In this document: positions 28,543 through 39,319 of the stretch, piece by piece
How the letters are laid out: the number at the start of each line of letters is the position of its first letter
Numbering within the stretch: position 1 is the stretch's first letter
Assembly (NCBI RefSeq): GCF_902712875.1
Contig: NZ_LR743509.1
Coordinates: 2,184,001 to 2,248,000 of the forward strand
Length of the DNA stretch: 64,000 nt
Direction: 5' to 3'
DNA from: Hyphomicrobium sp. ghe19
Lineage (GTDB): Bacteria; Pseudomonadota; Alphaproteobacteria; Rhizobiales; Hyphomicrobiaceae
Notes under the pieces: generated by a model
What the model was told of the DNA's origin: nothing
The model's input: the letters and a program-made list of their open reading frames with translations, nothing else
Databases searched by the model: none
Translations under genes and position numbers: made by a program

Positions 28543-28632
28543 GCGCTCGGCGACTCTCGTTCCGAGAGCCGGCCGCCGAGCGCGGGCCGCGGTCGCCCAG
28601 CGTCTCTCGTTCCGAGAGTTAGCCGCCGGGCG
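28543..28632 (-). repeat. Two tandem hairpins with identical CTCTCG-TTC-CGAGAG core
   Basis: Unit 1 (28543-28583) has an outer 9-bp stem GCGCTCGGC/GCCGAGCGC around the inner hairpin at 28554-28568. Unit 2 (28594-28632) repeats the inner hairpin at 28604-28618 inside a shorter outer CGCCC/GGGCG stem. Both lie in the rpoA-rplQ spacer of the transcript and look like a duplicated RNA element. Confidence 0.65.
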
Positions 28633-28642
28633 GTAGTGGGTC

Positions 28643-29665
28643 TTAGTACTGGTCTTCGAAGCGCTTCGCCAGCTCGTCGATGTTGTCAGGCGGCCAGTTC
28701 GGCACTTCCATACCGAGGTGGAGACCCATCGTCGCCAAAACTTCCTTGATCTCGTTCAGCGACTTCCGGCCGAAGTTCGGCGTGCGAAGCATTTCGGCTT
28801 CGGTCTTCTGAATGAGATCGCCGATGTAGACGATGTTATCGTTCTTGAGGCAGTTCGCAGAGCGAACCGAAAGCTCGAGCTCGTCGACCTTCTTGAGCAG
28901 CGCGGCGTTGAACGCGAGCTCCGGATGACGCTGCTCTTCCTGGGCCTTCTTCGGCTCTTCGAAGTTGATGAAGACAGCGAGCTGATCCTGCAGAATACGG
29001 GCTGCGAGAGCGACCGCGTCCTCAGGACGGATCGAGCCGTCCGTCTCAACAACCATCGTCAGCTTATCGTAGTCGAGGATCTGACCTTCGCGGGTATTCT
29101 CGACCTTGTAGGAAACCTTCTTGACCGGCGAATAGAGGCTGTCGACCGGGATCAGGCCGATCGGCGCGTCCTCAGGACGATTGCGGTCGGAGGCAACGTA
29201 ACCCTTGCCGATGTCGGACGTGAACTCCATCCGGATCGCCGCGCCCTGGTCGAGGTGGCAGATCACGTGCTCGGGGTTCAGAACTTCAACTTCGGATGAT
29301 GCTTCGATGTCGCCGGCGGTGACGGGGCCTGCGCCTTCCTTCTTCAGCACCATGCGCTTCACGCCTTCCGAATGGATGCGGAGCGCAATTTCCTTGATGT
29401 TGAGGATGATGTTCGTCACGTCTTCGCGGACGCCCGGAACGGACGAGAACTCATGCAGCACGCCGTCGATCTGCACGGTCTTGATGGCGGCGCCCTGGAG
29501 CGACGACAGCAGCACGCGGCGCAACGCGTTTCCGAGCGTCATGCCGAAGCCGCGCTCAAGGGGTTCTGCTACAACGGTCGCGATGCGCGAGCGGTCGCGG
29601 CCGGACTGAATTTCAAGCTTCGACGGCTTGATCAGATCTTGCCAGTTCTTCTGGAGAACGTTCAC
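28643..29665 (-). CDS. rpoA: RNA polymerase alpha subunit
   Basis: 340 residues. The N-terminal assembly domain (about 1-230) includes [17 protein letters not shown]. The C-terminal domain (about 255-320) with [18 protein letters not shown] contacts UP elements and activators. Translation starts at GTG, with GAGG 6 nt upstream and no better ATG nearby. It is preceded by rpsK at 112 bp. Confidence 0.98.
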   Translation of the reverse strand: MNVLQKNWQDLIKPSKLEIQSGRDRSRIATVVAEPLERGFGMTLGNALRRVLLSSLQGAAIKTVQIDGVLHEFSSVPGVREDVTNIILNIKEIALRIHSEGVKRMVLKKEGAGPVTAGDIEASSEVEVLNPEHVICHLDQGAAIRMEFTSDIGKGYVASDRNRPEDAPIGLIPVDSLYSPVKKVSYKVENTREGQILDYDKLTMVVETDGSIRPEDAVALAARILQDQLAVFINFEEPKKAQEEQRHPELAFNAALLKKVDELELSVRSANCLKNDNIVYIGDLIQKTEAEMLRTPNFGRKSLNEIKEVLATMGLHLGMEVPNWPPDNIDELAKRFEDQY

Positions 29666-29777
29666 GAGAAACCTCGTTAGTTTTGCGCGGACGGGGGAGC
29701 GGGCCGCGGAATCTCTTGGCGGTACTTATTTACAAGTGGCAGCGCGCCGAGCGGTCCCGGCGCGCGCAAAATTTCGT

Positions 29778-30179
29778 TTAGACGCGGCGGCGCTTGCGTG
29801 GGCGGCAGCCGTTGTGCGGGATCGGCGTCACGTCGCGGATCGATGTGATCTGAAAGCCGACAGCCTGGAGCGCGCGGAGAGCCGATTCACGACCCGAACC
29901 CGGACCGCAAACCTCGACCTCGAGCACCTTCATGCCGTGTTCCTGGGCCTTCTTGCCGGCATCTTCGGCAGCCATCTGCGCGGCATACGGCGTCGACTTG
30001 CGCGAGCCCTTGAAGCCCTTGGTGCCCGAAGACGACCACGCGATCGTGTTGCCCTGGGCGTCCGTGATGGTGATCATCGTGTTGTTGAACGACGCGTTGA
30101 CGTGTGCGACGCCCGACGTGATGTTCTTCTTCTCGCGCTTCTTAACTTTGCCGCGTGCTGCCGCTGCTTCCTTGGCCAT
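29778..30179 (-). CDS. rpsK: 30S ribosomal protein uS11
   Basis: 133 residues, platform protein near the E site. [18 protein letters not shown] and the basic [14 protein letters not shown]-terminus are typical. The first 20 residues form a Lys/Ala-rich extension. It follows rpsM by 86 bp. The usual rpsD between rpsK and rpoA in gammaproteobacteria is absent, as in other alphaproteobacteria. Confidence 0.98.
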   Translation of the reverse strand: MAKEAAAARGKVKKREKKNITSGVAHVNASFNNTMITITDAQGNTIAWSSSGTKGFKGSRKSTPYAAQMAAEDAGKKAQEHGMKVLEVEVCGPGSGRESALRALQAVGFQITSIRDVTPIPHNGCRPRKRRRV

Positions 30180-30265
30180 TACCGTCGTTGCTCCATGCCT
30201 CGTTCAAGCGGAGGCGTAAATCGTTGCGCGCGCCAGATGGCGCGCAGGAAATCCTTGGTGACGAA

Positions 30266-30643
30266 CTACTTCGTCGCCTTCTTCTTGCCTGCAATCGGCA
30301 CAGCCTTACCCTTACGGGTGCGGGCGTTCGTGTGGGTGCGCTGACCGCGTACGGGCAGACCCTTGCGGTGACGCAGACCGCGGTAGCAACCGAGGTCCAT
30401 CAGACGCTTGATGTTCGTCTGGACTTCGCGGCGAAGGTCGCCCTCAACCGTGTAATCGCGGTCGATCGTTTCACGGATCTGCAGGACTTCGGCGTCGGTC
30501 AGCTGGCTGACGCGGCGATCGGCCGGAATGCTGCACTTCTCGCAAATCTCTTTCGAGAATTTCGGGCCAATGCCGTGGATGTAACGAAGCGCGATCTCGA
30601 CGCGCTTACCCGTTGGAATGTTGACGCCTGCGATGCGGGCCAC
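30266..30643 (-). CDS. rpsM: 30S ribosomal protein uS13
   Basis: 125 residues, head protein that forms bridges B1a/B1b. It begins [20 protein letters not shown] and ends in a basic tail that reaches the P site. The start codon is GTG behind AGGAG. The 187-bp spacer from adk is long enough to hold the alpha-operon promoter or leader, though none was assigned. Confidence 0.98.
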   Translation of the reverse strand: MARIAGVNIPTGKRVEIALRYIHGIGPKFSKEICEKCSIPADRRVSQLTDAEVLQIRETIDRDYTVEGDLRREVQTNIKRLMDLGCYRGLRHRKGLPVRGQRTHTNARTRKGKAVPIAGKKKATK

Positions 30644-30830
30644 TTTAGTCTCCTGCCTTTAAATCTCGAGCCGATTAACGAAGCTGTTTCTGACGAATTC
30701 TCAAGTGCGAATAGGCGCAACGACCGCAGTACCGGGGTTTCGTTCCCTGGTCCGGATCAAGTTGAGCCCTAAAAGAAAGTTGTGTTTTCTACCTCGGGTC
30801 ATCCCTTCCGTCAATCCGTGCTTCTTTGTG

Positions 30831-31424
30831 TCACGCATGCTGGAAATGATTCAATACTTCGCCGATCTGCTGGCTGACTTCGGGGATCGGCGCCATGCCG
30901 TTCACCGTTTTCAGCAACCGATGAGCATAATAGAAGCCAATCAACGGCGCCGTTTCGCGGTAGTAGGCGATCAGGCGCGTCTTCAGGGCTTCGGGGTTGT
31001 CGTCGGCCCGAACTGTGCCACCGGCCGCGATCGTCTCCCGGGCGCGACATTCTATCCGCTCGATGAGCTTGGTATCGTCAACCTTGAGTTCGATGACGCA
31101 ATCGATGTGGCGGCCCTTGGATTTCAAAAGGTCGTCAAGCGCGTCGGCCTGGGCCAGCGTGCGCGGAAACCCGTCGAGAATGAATCCCTTGGCGCAATCG
31201 GGCTCGGAAATCCGGTCGGCTATGATGCCGATGACGATCTCGTCGCTGACGAGACCGCCTTCGGCCATGATCTTCTTCGCCTTGAGGCCGACCGGCGAGC
31301 CCGCCTTAACAGCGGCGCGCAGCATGTCGCCCGTTGAAAGCTGCGGCAGTCCGAGGCGCTCGGAGATCAGCTGAGACTGTGTACCCTTGCCCGCACCCGG
31401 CGGTCCAAGCAGCATCAGGATCAT
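30831..31424 (-). CDS. adk: Adenylate kinase, short-LID type
   Basis: 197 residues. The P-loop GPPGAGKGT is at 7-15 and DGFPRT near 83-88. The LID between about 120 and 135 is reduced to a short turn without zinc Cys, the compact form common in alphaproteobacteria. It interconverts AMP, ADP and ATP. Its ATG overlaps the secY stop by 4 nt, so the genes are translationally coupled. Confidence 0.97.
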   Translation of the reverse strand: MILMLLGPPGAGKGTQSQLISERLGLPQLSTGDMLRAAVKAGSPVGLKAKKIMAEGGLVSDEIVIGIIADRISEPDCAKGFILDGFPRTLAQADALDDLLKSKGRHIDCVIELKVDDTKLIERIECRARETIAAGGTVRADDNPEALKTRLIAYYRETAPLIGFYYAHRLLKTVNGMAPIPEVSQQIGEVLNHFQHA

Positions 31425-32764
31425 CGACGCGCTCCGCGAAGCTTAGCCTTCTTGATCAAGCCCTCATACTGCTGAGCGATGAGGTGGCTTTGAACCTGGG
31501 CGACCGTGTCCATCGTGACGCTGACGGCGATAAGGAGCGAGGTGCCGCCGAAGTAGAGCGGGATGCCGGCATACGACGTCAAGATCTCGGGCAGTACGCA
31601 AACCGCGGCCAGATAAAGAGCGCCGACAACGGTGATGCGGGTCAAGACATAGTCGATATATTCGGCCGTCTTCTCGCCTGGGCGGATCCCGGGAAGGAAG
31701 CCGCCGTACTTACGGAGATTATCCGCTGTCTCCTTGGGGTTGATCACAACCGCCGTGTAGAAGAACGCGAAGAACAGGATCAACAGCGCGTAGACGAGCA
31801 TGTGGAGCGGCTGACCCGATCCAAGCGCGGCGACGGCTTCGTTCAGCCATTCCGGTCCCTGCCCTGCCGTGAACTGCGCGGCCGTGATCGGCAGCAGGAG
31901 GAGCGAGGATGCGAAGATCGGCGGAATGACGCCCGAAGAGTTGAGCTTCAGCGGCAAATGCGAGGCTTCGCCCTGGAACATCTTGTTCCCGACTTGCCGC
32001 TTCGGATACTGGACCAATAGGCGTCGTTGCGCGCGCTCGAAGAACACGATCGCGGCGACGACGGCCAGAGCCAATGTCAGGAAGAACACGAGAATTCCGG
32101 GCGAGATCGAGCCGGTGCGCGACAGCTCGAAGAGCTGCACCAACGCTCCGGGAAGTCCCGCGACGATGCCGGCGAAGATGATCAGCGATGTGCCGTTGCC
32201 GACGCCGCGCTGCGTGATCTGCTCGCCGAGCCACATCAGGAAGACAGTGCCGCCGACGAGCGTGATGACCGTCGTCAAGCGGAAGAACATGCCCGGGTCC
32301 AGAACTACGGAGCCGGCCGCGTTTCGCGAACCTTCGAGACCGACGGCGATGCCATAGGCCTGGAGTGCCGCGAGAACGACCGTCAGATACCGCGTATACT
32401 GGTTGATCTGCTTGCGGCCGGCCTCGCCTTCCTTCTTCAAAGCTTCAAGCTTCGGCGAGATCGAGCTCATCAACTGCATGATGATCGACGCCGAGATGTA
32501 CGGCATGATGTTCAGCGCGAAAATCGCCAAACGCTCGAGGGCGCCACCCGAGAACATGTTAAACATGCCCAGGATGCCGCCGGCTTGTGACTTGAACGTT
32601 TCGGCGAACGCCGCCGGATTGATGCCGGGCAGCGGAATGAACGTGCCGAGACGGAAAACGATCAGAGCGCCAAGCGTGAACCATAGGCGCCGCTTCAAAT
32701 CCTCCGCCTTGGCGAAGGCTGAGAAGTTCAGATTCGAAGCAAGCTGCTCGGCAGCGGAAGCCAT
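31421..32764 (-). CDS. secY: Protein translocase subunit SecY
   Basis: 447 residues with ten hydrophobic helices, the channel of the Sec pathway. The plug region follows helix 1, and cytoplasmic loops C4 and C5 with [17 protein letters not shown] are conserved. SecE is encoded 27 kb upstream on the same strand; SecG is elsewhere. It follows rplO by 136 bp. Confidence 0.98.
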   Translation of the reverse strand: MASAAEQLASNLNFSAFAKAEDLKRRLWFTLGALIVFRLGTFIPLPGINPAAFAETFKSQAGGILGMFNMFSGGALERLAIFALNIMPYISASIIMQLMSSISPKLEALKKEGEAGRKQINQYTRYLTVVLAALQAYGIAVGLEGSRNAAGSVVLDPGMFFRLTTVITLVGGTVFLMWLGEQITQRGVGNGTSLIIFAGIVAGLPGALVQLFELSRTGSISPGILVFFLTLALAVVAAIVFFERAQRRLLVQYPKRQVGNKMFQGEASHLPLKLNSSGVIPPIFASSLLLLPITAAQFTAGQGPEWLNEAVAALGSGQPLHMLVYALLILFFAFFYTAVVINPKETADNLRKYGGFLPGIRPGEKTAEYIDYVLTRITVVGALYLAAVCVLPEILTSYAGIPLYFGGTSLLIAVSVTMDTVAQVQSHLIAQQYEGLIKKAKLRGARR

Positions 32765-32900
32765 TGGTCTCTTCTCCTAACCGTTGCGACCGCGCCCAAA
32801 AGCGCTATCGCAACCTGGGCCCGGATAGCGCCGTTTCCGGCGCCTTCCGGCCTCGAACGCCGACTAGGCCGGTCCCCCAAGCCAGATCGACCGTCCGCCT

Positions 32901-33455
32901 TTATTCCTCGGACTTCGCGGCGCCGGGCTTCTTGCCCTTCGCGGCCTTCTTGTCAGCCGACTTTTTGCGCTTTTCTTCGTCTGCGGCGAGAACTTTGCGC
33001 TCGATCACGGTGACGCTGCCGCCGGCCTTCTCGATCGCTTCCTTAGCCTTTGCCGACGCGTGATTGACGGTGATCGAGATCTTGGACTTGATCTCGCCGT
33101 CGCCGAGGAGGCGAAGGCCGTCTTTTGCACGGCGTACGATGCCAGCTTCGATCAGCGAAGCCAGGTCGACCGGCTTCGAGCCATCGAGGCGCTTGTCCTC
33201 GATCGCCTGCTGCAGCGAGCCAACATTGATCTCGTTGAAATGCTCAGGGCGCCACTTGTTGAAGCCGCGCTTCGGCAGACGACGATGCAAGGGCATCTGA
33301 CCGCCTTCGAAGCCGCCGATCGCGACGCCTGTACGAGCCGTCTGGCCCTTGCCGCCGCGGCCACCCATCTTGCCCATACCCGAGCCGATGCCGCGACCGA
33401 TGCGGACGCGGGTCTTCTTGGCGCCTGGGTTATCTTTAATGCCGTTCAGCCGCAT
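32901..33455 (-). CDS. rplO: 50S ribosomal protein uL15
   Basis: 184 residues. The Gly/Arg/Lys-rich N-terminus (GRGIGSGMGKMGGRGGKGQ) penetrates rRNA and the globular part follows. The last 40 residues are a Lys/Ala-rich tail that is longer than the E. coli protein (144 residues). It is a late assembly protein near the central protuberance. Confidence 0.97.
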   Translation of the reverse strand: MRLNGIKDNPGAKKTRVRIGRGIGSGMGKMGGRGGKGQTARTGVAIGGFEGGQMPLHRRLPKRGFNKWRPEHFNEINVGSLQQAIEDKRLDGSKPVDLASLIEAGIVRRAKDGLRLLGDGEIKSKISITVNHASAKAKEAIEKAGGSVTVIERKVLAADEEKRKKSADKKAAKGKKPGAAKSEE

Positions 33456-33460
33456 GGTGC

Positions 33461-33652
33461 TTATTTCCCTTCTTCGACCTGAACGAGATGCTGAACTTTT
33501 TTCAGCATGCCGCGTACGGCCGGCGTGTCTTCAAGCGTGGAGGTGCGACCGAGCTTGTTCAGCCCGAGGCCGATCAGCGTACCGGTCTGCCGCTCGGGGC
33601 GCCTGTTGGCACTCCGCACCTGCTTCAGCGTGATCGTCTTCTTCGTCGCCAT
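33461..33652 (-). CDS. rpmD: 50S ribosomal protein uL30
   Basis: 63 residues, full-length for bacteria: one small ferredoxin-like fold with [19 protein letters not shown] and [15 protein letters not shown]. It starts 5 bp upstream of rplO. Confidence 0.96.
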   Translation of the reverse strand: MATKKTITLKQVRSANRRPERQTGTLIGLGLNKLGRTSTLEDTPAVRGMLKKVQHLVQVEEGK

Positions 33653-33712
33653 ATCGTAACCTCAGGTCCCTTTGTGAAGCGGCAGGACGAGCCTGCGCTT
33701 CCATTATATTTT

Positions 33713-34288
33713 TCAGACGTCCGCACCAGCCTCGGCCGTGGCCGAGCCGTCGCGACGACGCGACACGATGTCGGAAACCTTCTTGTTGCGGCGAGCTGCG
33801 ACGCCGCGCGGATTTTCCTGCGCCTTGAGGGCGTCGAAGGTTGCGCGGACAACGTTGTAGGGGTTCGTCGAACCCATCGACTTCGCAACGATGTCATGCA
33901 CGCCGACCATCTCGAACACGGCGCGCATTGCGCCGCCTGCGATGATGCCAGTACCGGCCGGAGCCGAGCGCAGGATGACCTTGCCGGCGCCGTGGCGGCC
34001 GACGCTGTCATGGTGCAGCGTGCGAGCGTCGCGGAGCGGCACGCGAAGAAGGTTGCGCTTTGCAGCTTCGGTCGCCTTGCGGATCGCCTCCGGAACCTCA
34101 CGCGCCTTGCCGTGGCCGAAGCCAACGCGGCCTTTCAGGTCGCCGACGACGACGAGCGCAGCAAAGCCGAAGCGCTTACCGCCCTTGACGACCTTGGCGA
34201 CACGATTGATGTGAACGAGCTTATCGGAAAACTCGCTATCGCGCTCCTCGCGATCTCTGCCACGGTCTCTCTGGGGTCCACGTGCCAC
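33713..34288 (-). CDS. rpsE: 30S ribosomal protein uS5
   Basis: 191 residues. The double-stranded-RNA-like domain ([20 protein letters not shown]) and the C-terminal ribosomal fold are intact, with the loop near residues 35-45 linked to fidelity and spectinomycin. The N-terminus is an Arg/Asp-rich extension. The start codon is GTG behind GAGAGGAA. Confidence 0.97.
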   Translation of the reverse strand: MARGPQRDRGRDREERDSEFSDKLVHINRVAKVVKGGKRFGFAALVVVGDLKGRVGFGHGKAREVPEAIRKATEAAKRNLLRVPLRDARTLHHDSVGRHGAGKVILRSAPAGTGIIAGGAMRAVFEMVGVHDIVAKSMGSTNPYNVVRATFDALKAQENPRGVAARRNKKVSDIVSRRRDGSATAEAGADV

Positions 34289-34312
34289 GTTTCGGTTCCT
34301 CTCGGGTATCTC

Positions 34313-34675
34313 TTAAAACTTCAGGCCGCCGTCGCGGGCGGCATCGGCGAGCGCCTTGACGCGCCCATGAAACAGGAAGCCGCCGCGGTCGAAGACGACC
34401 TCAGTGACGCCGGCTTTGACGGCGCGCTCGGCGACGAGCTTGCCGATAGCAGCAGCTGCTGCTTTGTCGGCACCCGTCTTGAGCGAGCCTTTGACGTCTT
34501 TCTCAAGTGTCGAAGCCGATGCGAGCGTTACGCCCTTCACGTCGTCGATCACCTGCGCGTAGATATTCTCCGACGAGCGGTGAATGGAAAGCCGGGGACG
34601 ACCGTTCGAGGCGGCCCTGAGGCTTCTGCGAACACGCGCCTTGCGGTTCGTAAATTTCTGGTTGCTGTTGGCCAT
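34313..34675 (-). CDS. rplR: 50S ribosomal protein uL18
   Basis: 120 residues, a 5S rRNA-binding protein. [20 protein letters not shown] and the closing [27 protein letters not shown] are conserved. It lies 11 bp after rplF and 24 bp before rpsE. Confidence 0.98.
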   Translation of the reverse strand: MANSNQKFTNRKARVRRSLRAASNGRPRLSIHRSSENIYAQVIDDVKGVTLASASTLEKDVKGSLKTGADKAAAAAIGKLVAERAVKAGVTEVVFDRGGFLFHGRVKALADAARDGGLKF

Positions 34676-34686
34676 CGGTGCCGGTC

Positions 34687-35229
34687 CTACTTCTTCTTGC
34701 CTTCCTTGCGGAGGATGTATTCGCCCTTATAGCGCACGCCCTTGCCCTGGTAGGGCTCCGGCTTGCGGGAGGCACGGATGATGGATGCCACCTGGCCCAC
34801 CGCCTGCTTATCGATGCCGGAGACCGACACCAGTTCCTGCTTGGCGCCGCCGACCTTCACGTCCACGCCCGCCGGGATCTTCAGCACGACGTCGTGGCTG
34901 TAGCCGACGGAAAGCGTCAGCGTGTCCTTGCCCTTCATCGAGGCCTTGAAGCCGACGCCATGGATCTCGAGATCCTGGCTGTAACCGTCGGTCACGCCCT
35001 TGATGAGGTTCGCGATCTGTGTCCGCGACATGCCCCACTCGGAGCGTGCAAGCTTCGTATCTTCGAGAAGGCTGACGTCGATGCCTTCATCCGAACGCTG
35101 GACCTTCAAAGCGTCGGGAACCGTGAAGGCGAGTTCGCCCTTGGGACCCTTCATCTTGACGGTCTGACCGCTGATCGTCGCCGTCACGTTCGACGGGACC
35201 GGAACGGGTTTCTTACCGATGCGCGACAT
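34687..35229 (-). CDS. rplF: 50S ribosomal protein uL6
   Basis: 180 residues with two related alpha/beta domains. It begins [15 protein letters not shown] and ends with the conserved [14 protein letters not shown] near the factor-binding site. Normal length. Confidence 0.98.
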   Translation of the reverse strand: MSRIGKKPVPVPSNVTATISGQTVKMKGPKGELAFTVPDALKVQRSDEGIDVSLLEDTKLARSEWGMSRTQIANLIKGVTDGYSQDLEIHGVGFKASMKGKDTLTLSVGYSHDVVLKIPAGVDVKVGGAKQELVSVSGIDKQAVGQVASIIRASRKPEPYQGKGVRYKGEYILRKEGKKK

Positions 35230-35271
35230 GGCTTATTCGAACCTTGTTTCGCCGAGGCCTGGGCCTCAGCC

Positions 35272-35670
35272 TTAGAATATGTTGCAGATGACTTCGCCGC
35301 CGACGTTGGCTTCGCGCGCCTTCGAGTCCGACATGACACCCTTCGGCGTCGACAGAATAGCAACGCCGAGGCCGTTGGCGACGATCGGAATTCCCTTCAC
35401 TGCCGAGTAGACGCGACGGCCCGGCTTCGAAATGCGCTCGATCTCACGGATGGCCGGCTGGCCATTGTAATACTTGAGCTCGATTTCGAACTGGGGCAGT
35501 TCGCCCTTCAATTCGACGCGGCTGTAGCCACGGATGTAACCTTCCTCGGCGAGCACGTCGAGGACGCGGGCGCGGAGGCTAGAAGCGGGGGTGGCGACCT
35601 TCGGCCGGCGACGCATCTGAGCGTTCCGGATGCGGGTCAGCATATCGCCCAACGGATCATTCACGGACAT
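35272..35670 (-). CDS. rpsH: 30S ribosomal protein uS8
   Basis: 132 residues, central-domain binder of 16S r[23 protein letters not shown] and the C-terminal [22 protein letters not shown] are typical. In E. coli it represses the spc operon by binding mRNA near rplE; here this is only a possibility. Confidence 0.98.
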   Translation of the reverse strand: MSVNDPLGDMLTRIRNAQMRRRPKVATPASSLRARVLDVLAEEGYIRGYSRVELKGELPQFEIELKYYNGQPAIREIERISKPGRRVYSAVKGIPIVANGLGVAILSTPKGVMSDSKAREANVGGEVICNIF

Positions 35671-35682
35671 TGATGCTTCCTC

Positions 35683-35988
35683 TTACCAGCTCGCCTTGAC
35701 CATGCCCGGGATACGGCCCTGGCTCGCCAGCTCGCGGAGCTGGTTGCGGCACATCCTGAGCTTGCGGTAGTTGCCGCGGGGGCGGCCGGTGATCTCGCAA
35801 CGATTGCGGATGCGAACCTTCGAGCCGTTGCGCGGCATCTCGGCAAGCTTAAGGCGCGCGGCGAAACGCTCTTCCGGCGTCTTCGTCCTGTCCTTCGCGA
35901 GCAGCTTCAGGCGCTTGCGCTTGGGAGCCTGCTCGGCCGTCATCTTGCGACGCCGGTTATTCTTTTCAATCGAACTGGTCTTAGCCAT
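35683..35988 (-). CDS. rpsN: 30S ribosomal protein uS14, zinc-free long type
   Basis: 101 residues. The long form lacks the paired CxxC zinc ligands of the short type; only isolated Cys in [21 protein letters not shown] remain. It lies in the 30S head. It follows rplE by 42 bp. Confidence 0.97.
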   Translation of the reverse strand: MAKTSSIEKNNRRRKMTAEQAPKRKRLKLLAKDRTKTPEERFAARLKLAEMPRNGSKVRIRNRCEITGRPRGNYRKLRMCRNQLRELASQGRIPGMVKASW

Positions 35989-36030
35989 TTCATCTCCTCC
36001 AAAGGCCTTTCGGCTTTCTGCCGAGGTCCT

Positions 36031-36714
36031 CTAGCTGCGGAACGGGAAGTTGAAGCCCTTGAGCAATTCACGGGCTTCTTCGTCAGTCTTGGCCGACGTG
36101 CAAACGATCACGTCGAGGCCCAATACGTTGTCGACCTTGTCGTAGTCGATCTCGGGGAACACGAGGTGCTCCTTGAGGCCGGTCGCATAGTTGCCACGGC
36201 CGTCGAAGCTCTTCGGGTTCAGGCCCCGGAAGTCCTTCACACGCGGCAGAGCGATCGTTACGAACCGATCGAGAAATTCGTACATGCGGTCGCCGCGCAG
36301 CGTCACCTTGGCGCCAATCGCCATGCCTTCGCGAAGCTTGTACGTGGCGATCGCCTTACGGGCTCGCGTGATAACCGGTTTCTGGCCAGCGATCAAAGCG
36401 AGATCCGATGCCGCGACGTCAACTTTCTTGCGGTCGTTGACGGCTTCGCCAACGCCCATGTTGATCACGATCTTCTCGATGCGCGGGATCTGCATCACGT
36501 TCGAGTAACCGAACTTCTCTTTCAGAGCGTCGCGAACGACCTTCTCATAGTGAGACTTCAAGCGCGGCTTGTAATCGGCCGGACGCGGAGCTGCGGGCTC
36601 GCGCGGAGCTGCCGGGGCTGCAGCCTTCTTGTCGGCGCGCGCCTTCTTGTTTTCGCCTGCACCTTGCGGCGAGCCGCCCTGAGGCTTGGCGCCTTTTGCT
36701 GTATCTTTTGCCAT
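36031..36714 (-). CDS. rplE: 50S ribosomal protein uL5 with long N-terminal extension
   Basis: 227 residues, about 45 more than E. coli uL5. The core from about residue 48 ([19 protein letters not shown]) is normal, including VINMGVGEA and the C-terminal [20 protein letters not shown]. The extension is low-complexity and rich in Lys, Ala, Pro and Gly. It may interact with 5S rRNA or be disordered. No internal ATG would remove it, so it seems real. Confidence 0.97.
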   Translation of the reverse strand: MAKDTAKGAKPQGGSPQGAGENKKARADKKAAAPAAPREPAAPRPADYKPRLKSHYEKVVRDALKEKFGYSNVMQIPRIEKIVINMGVGEAVNDRKKVDVAASDLALIAGQKPVITRARKAIATYKLREGMAIGAKVTLRGDRMYEFLDRFVTIALPRVKDFRGLNPKSFDGRGNYATGLKEHLVFPEIDYDKVDNVLGLDVIVCTSAKTDEEARELLKGFNFPFRS

Positions 36715-36717
36715 GGC

Positions 36718-37044
36718 CTAGTTCTTCTCCGGGATCTGCTCACCCGAGCGCTTTGCGATGCGGACCTTCTTGCCGTCTTCAAGAACCTTGAATCCGACGC
36801 GCGACGGCTTGCCGTCCTTGGGGTCCTCGATCGCGAGGTTCGAGAGGTCGATCGGACCTTCCTTGGAAATGATGCCGCCTTCCTGCGACGCCGACTGGCG
36901 TTGGTGACGGCGCACCATGTTGACGCCGCGAACGAGTGCGCGGTGTTCCTTGGGGCGGATCTCGATCACTTCGCCCCGCTTGCCCTTGTCGCGGCCGGCG
37001 AGAACGACGACCTTGTCGCCCTTCTTGATTTTAAATGCCGACAT
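36718..37044 (-). CDS. rplX: 50S ribosomal protein uL24
   Basis: 108 residues with the KOW motif at the start ([21 protein letters not shown]). It is an assembly initiator near the exit tunnel. Its ATG overlaps the rplN stop by 1 nt (TGATG). Confidence 0.98.
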   Translation of the reverse strand: MSAFKIKKGDKVVVLAGRDKGKRGEVIEIRPKEHRALVRGVNMVRRHQRQSASQEGGIISKEGPIDLSNLAIEDPKDGKPSRVGFKVLEDGKKVRIAKRSGEQIPEKN

Positions 37045-37412
37045 CAGAGGACCTCCGGCGCAAGCGATACGATCTTCATATGGTTCTTCGCGCGAAGTTC
37101 ACGCGTTACGGGTCCGAAAATACGCGTTCCGACAGGCTCGCCGTTGGCGTTGATCAGAACAGCGGCGTTGCGGTCGAAGCGGATCAGCGAGCCATCGGCC
37201 CGGCGGATACCCTTCGCGACGCGAACGATCACGGCCTTCATCACCTGACCCTTCTTGACGCGGCCCTTCGGGATCGCCTCCTTGACGGAGACAACGATGG
37301 TGTCACCCACCGTCGCGTACTTGCGCTTCGAGCCGCCCAGCACCTTGATGCACTGAACGCGGCGCGCGCCCGAGTTGTCGGCGACGTCGAGATTGCTCTC
37401 CATCTGGATCAT
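37044..37412 (-). CDS. rplN: 50S ribosomal protein uL14
   Basis: 122 residues, normal length. [18 protein letters not shown] at the start is diagnostic. It contacts 16S rRNA in bridge B5/B8 and is the docking site of the silencing factor RsfS. It is the first gene of the spc operon, after a 162-bp spacer containing two hairpins. Confidence 0.98.
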   Translation of the reverse strand: MIQMESNLDVADNSGARRVQCIKVLGGSKRKYATVGDTIVVSVKEAIPKGRVKKGQVMKAVIVRVAKGIRRADGSLIRFDRNAAVLINANGEPVGTRIFGPVTRELRAKNHMKIVSLAPEVL

Positions 37413-37438
37413 CGCGTCGTTCCTTCTTTCACGGCCTT

Positions 37439-37510
37439 AAGAGCCTTGCTCTTGAAGCCCATCTCTACATTTGCCGTTCTGGCTCGCGGGGTCTTGGGAA
37501 AATCTCCCAA
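37439..37510 (-). promoter_or_regulatory. Two short hairpins at the S10/spc operon boundary
   Basis: AAGAGC/GCTCTT (37439-37444 with 37448-37453) and TTGGGA/TCCCAA (37494-37499 with 37505-37510) lie in the rpsQ-rplN spacer. Neither has a U-tract. They may be processing sites or part of a leader for rplN. Confidence 0.4.
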
Positions 37511-37574
37511 CTCTCCGACGGCTCGAAAGGCGGCTCCCGGCGTTAAATCGCTCGGCGAATCAAGGCTTATAACC

Positions 37575-37805
37575 TCAACTGGCTATCGCAATCCAACGTT
37601 TGTTCTTGGAAATCGGCCGCGTCTCTTCGATTGAGACCTGGTCGCCTACCTTGAACGAATTCTGTTCATCGTGTGCGTGATACTTCTTCGTACGGCGCAC
37701 GGTCTTTTTCAGCAGCGGATGGGTGTAGCGACGCTCGACCTGAACGACGATGGTCTTGTCGTTCTTGTCGGATACCACGACTCCCTGCAGCACGCGCTTC
37801 GGCAT
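37575..37805 (-). CDS. rpsQ: 30S ribosomal protein uS17
   Basis: 76 residues, OB-fold: [20 protein letters not shown] and the conserved [14 protein letters not shown]. Last gene of the S10 operon, 14 bp after rpmC. Confidence 0.98.
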   Translation of the reverse strand: MPKRVLQGVVVSDKNDKTIVVQVERRYTHPLLKKTVRRTKKYHAHDEQNSFKVGDQVSIEETRPISKNKRWIAIAS

Positions 37806-37819
37806 AATCTCGTTCTCCC

Positions 37820-38026
37820 TTACGCGCCTTTTTTGACGCTGCCACCGCGCCGGGCAACGGCTGCGGTCTTGATGCGCGCGATATCTCGACGGACGAGCCG
37901 GATGCGCGCCGTGTTTTCAAGTTGGCCAGAAGCCCGCTGAAAGCGCAGGTTGAACTGCTCTTTCTTGAGCTTCGCCAGCTGTTCATCGAGCTGATCGAGC
38001 GACATGCCCTTTAAATTGTCGGCCAT
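37820..38026 (-). CDS. rpmC: 50S ribosomal protein uL29
   Basis: 68 residues forming a helical hairpin near the exit tunnel with uL23. [20 protein letters not shown] is diagnostic. The ATG at 38026 has GAGGTGAT upstream; the longer frame upstream overlaps rplP and is rejected. Confidence 0.97.
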   Translation of the reverse strand: MADNLKGMSLDQLDEQLAKLKKEQFNLRFQRASGQLENTARIRLVRRDIARIKTAAVARRGGSVKKGA

Positions 38027-38040
38027 GACTATCACCTCGC

Positions 38041-38451
38041 CTATTCGATCCGCGTAACGACGCGGCATTTGATGGGCAGCTTGGCGGCTCCGAGAATAAG
38101 AGCTTCCTTCGCCACTTGCTGATTGACACCGCCGAGCTCGAAAATGATGCGGCCCGGCTTGACGCGCGCCACCCAAAGCTCGGGCGAACCCTTACCGGAG
38201 CCCATGCGGACTTCGGCCGGCTTCTTCGACACCGGCACGTCCGGGAAGATGCGGAGCCACATGCGGCCGGCACGCTTCGTATGACGAGCGATGGCGCGAC
38301 GCGCGGCTTCGATCTGGCGCGCCGACAGGCGCTCCGGCTCCATGGCCTTCAGACCCACTTCGCCGTAAGCGAGCGTGGTGCCCGACTTGGCGGCGCCGTG
38401 GATGCGGCCCTTAAACTGTTTGCGGAACTTCGTCCGTTTCGGTTGCAGCAT
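38041..38451 (-). CDS. rplP: 50S ribosomal protein uL16
   Basis: 136 residues. [19 protein letters not shown] and the conserved [17 protein letters not shown] are present. It positions the A-site tRNA elbow and joins late in assembly. Confidence 0.98.
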   Translation of the reverse strand: MLQPKRTKFRKQFKGRIHGAAKSGTTLAYGEVGLKAMEPERLSARQIEAARRAIARHTKRAGRMWLRIFPDVPVSKKPAEVRMGSGKGSPELWVARVKPGRIIFELGGVNQQVAKEALILGAAKLPIKCRVVTRIE

Positions 38452-38472
38452 GATGAGTTGCCTCTAGGATCC

Positions 38473-39318
38473 TTACGCTTCTGGCGTCGATGAGCCGGCA
38501 TCCGAGGCCGCCGGCGCGTTACCGCCGCCGCCTGCACCACCGCCACCGCCTGGGCCACGTCCGCCACCACCACGTCCGCCACGTCCCGGACGACGGTCAC
38601 GGCGATCGCCGCGGTCATCGTCACGACGGGGGCGCGGTGCGCCGCTTTCTTGCATTTCCGTGAGCTTACGGTCGGAGGCCATCGGATCGTGCTCGATGAT
38701 CTCGCCCTTGAAGACCCAAACCTTGATGCCGATGATGCCGTAGGCCGTACGCGCAACGCCGTAGCCGAAGTCGATGTCGGCGCGGAGCGTGTGCAGCGGC
38801 ACGCGGCCTTCGCGATACCATTCCGTACGGGCGATTTCAGCACCACCCAAACGGCCAGCAACGTTGATACGAATGCCAATTGCGCCGAGACGCAGGGCCG
38901 ACTGTACGGCACGCTTCATTGCTCGGCGGAACGCGACGCGGCGCTCGAGCTGCTGGGCGATGCCTTCGGCGATCAGTGTGGCGTCGATTTCGGGCTTGCG
39001 GATCTCGAGGATGTTCAAGTGAACTTCCGAGCTCGTCAGCTTCGCCAGATCAGCGCGGAGACGCTCGATCTTTTCGCCCTTCTTGCCGATCAGAATGCCG
39101 GGACGGGCAGTCATGACCGTGACGCGGCACTTCTTGTGCGGGCGTTCGATGACGACTTTCGAGATGCCGGCTTCGCGCTGCTCTTTCATAATGTGAGCGC
39201 GGATCGCACGGTCCTCGTGCAACAGCTTACCGTATTCGCCGCGAGCGGCGAACCAGCGGCTGTCCCATGTCCGGTTGATACCGAGACGGAGGCCGACGGG
39301 ATTGACTTTTTGACCCAT
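38473..39318 (-). CDS. rpsC: 30S ribosomal protein uS3 with Gly/Arg-rich tail
   Basis: 281 residues against 233 in E. coli. The KH domain carries [14 protein letters not shown] and the C-terminal domain is intact to about residue 215. Beyond it lies a tail rich in Arg, Asp and then Gly ([17 protein letters not shown]). uS3 forms the mRNA entry channel and helps unwind mRNA, so a flexible basic tail could bind incoming RNA. Confidence 0.97.
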   Translation of the reverse strand: MGQKVNPVGLRLGINRTWDSRWFAARGEYGKLLHEDRAIRAHIMKEQREAGISKVVIERPHKKCRVTVMTARPGILIGKKGEKIERLRADLAKLTSSEVHLNILEIRKPEIDATLIAEGIAQQLERRVAFRRAMKRAVQSALRLGAIGIRINVAGRLGGAEIARTEWYREGRVPLHTLRADIDFGYGVARTAYGIIGIKVWVFKGEIIEHDPMASDRKLTEMQESGAPRPRRDDDRGDRRDRRPGRGGRGGGGRGPGGGGGAGGGGNAPAASDAGSSTPEA

Positions 39319-39319
39319 A

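Noticed and set aside
30640..31400. rpmJ between secY and rpsM
   Set aside because: No bL36 frame with CxxC pattern is present; only adk and a 187-bp spacer are seen.
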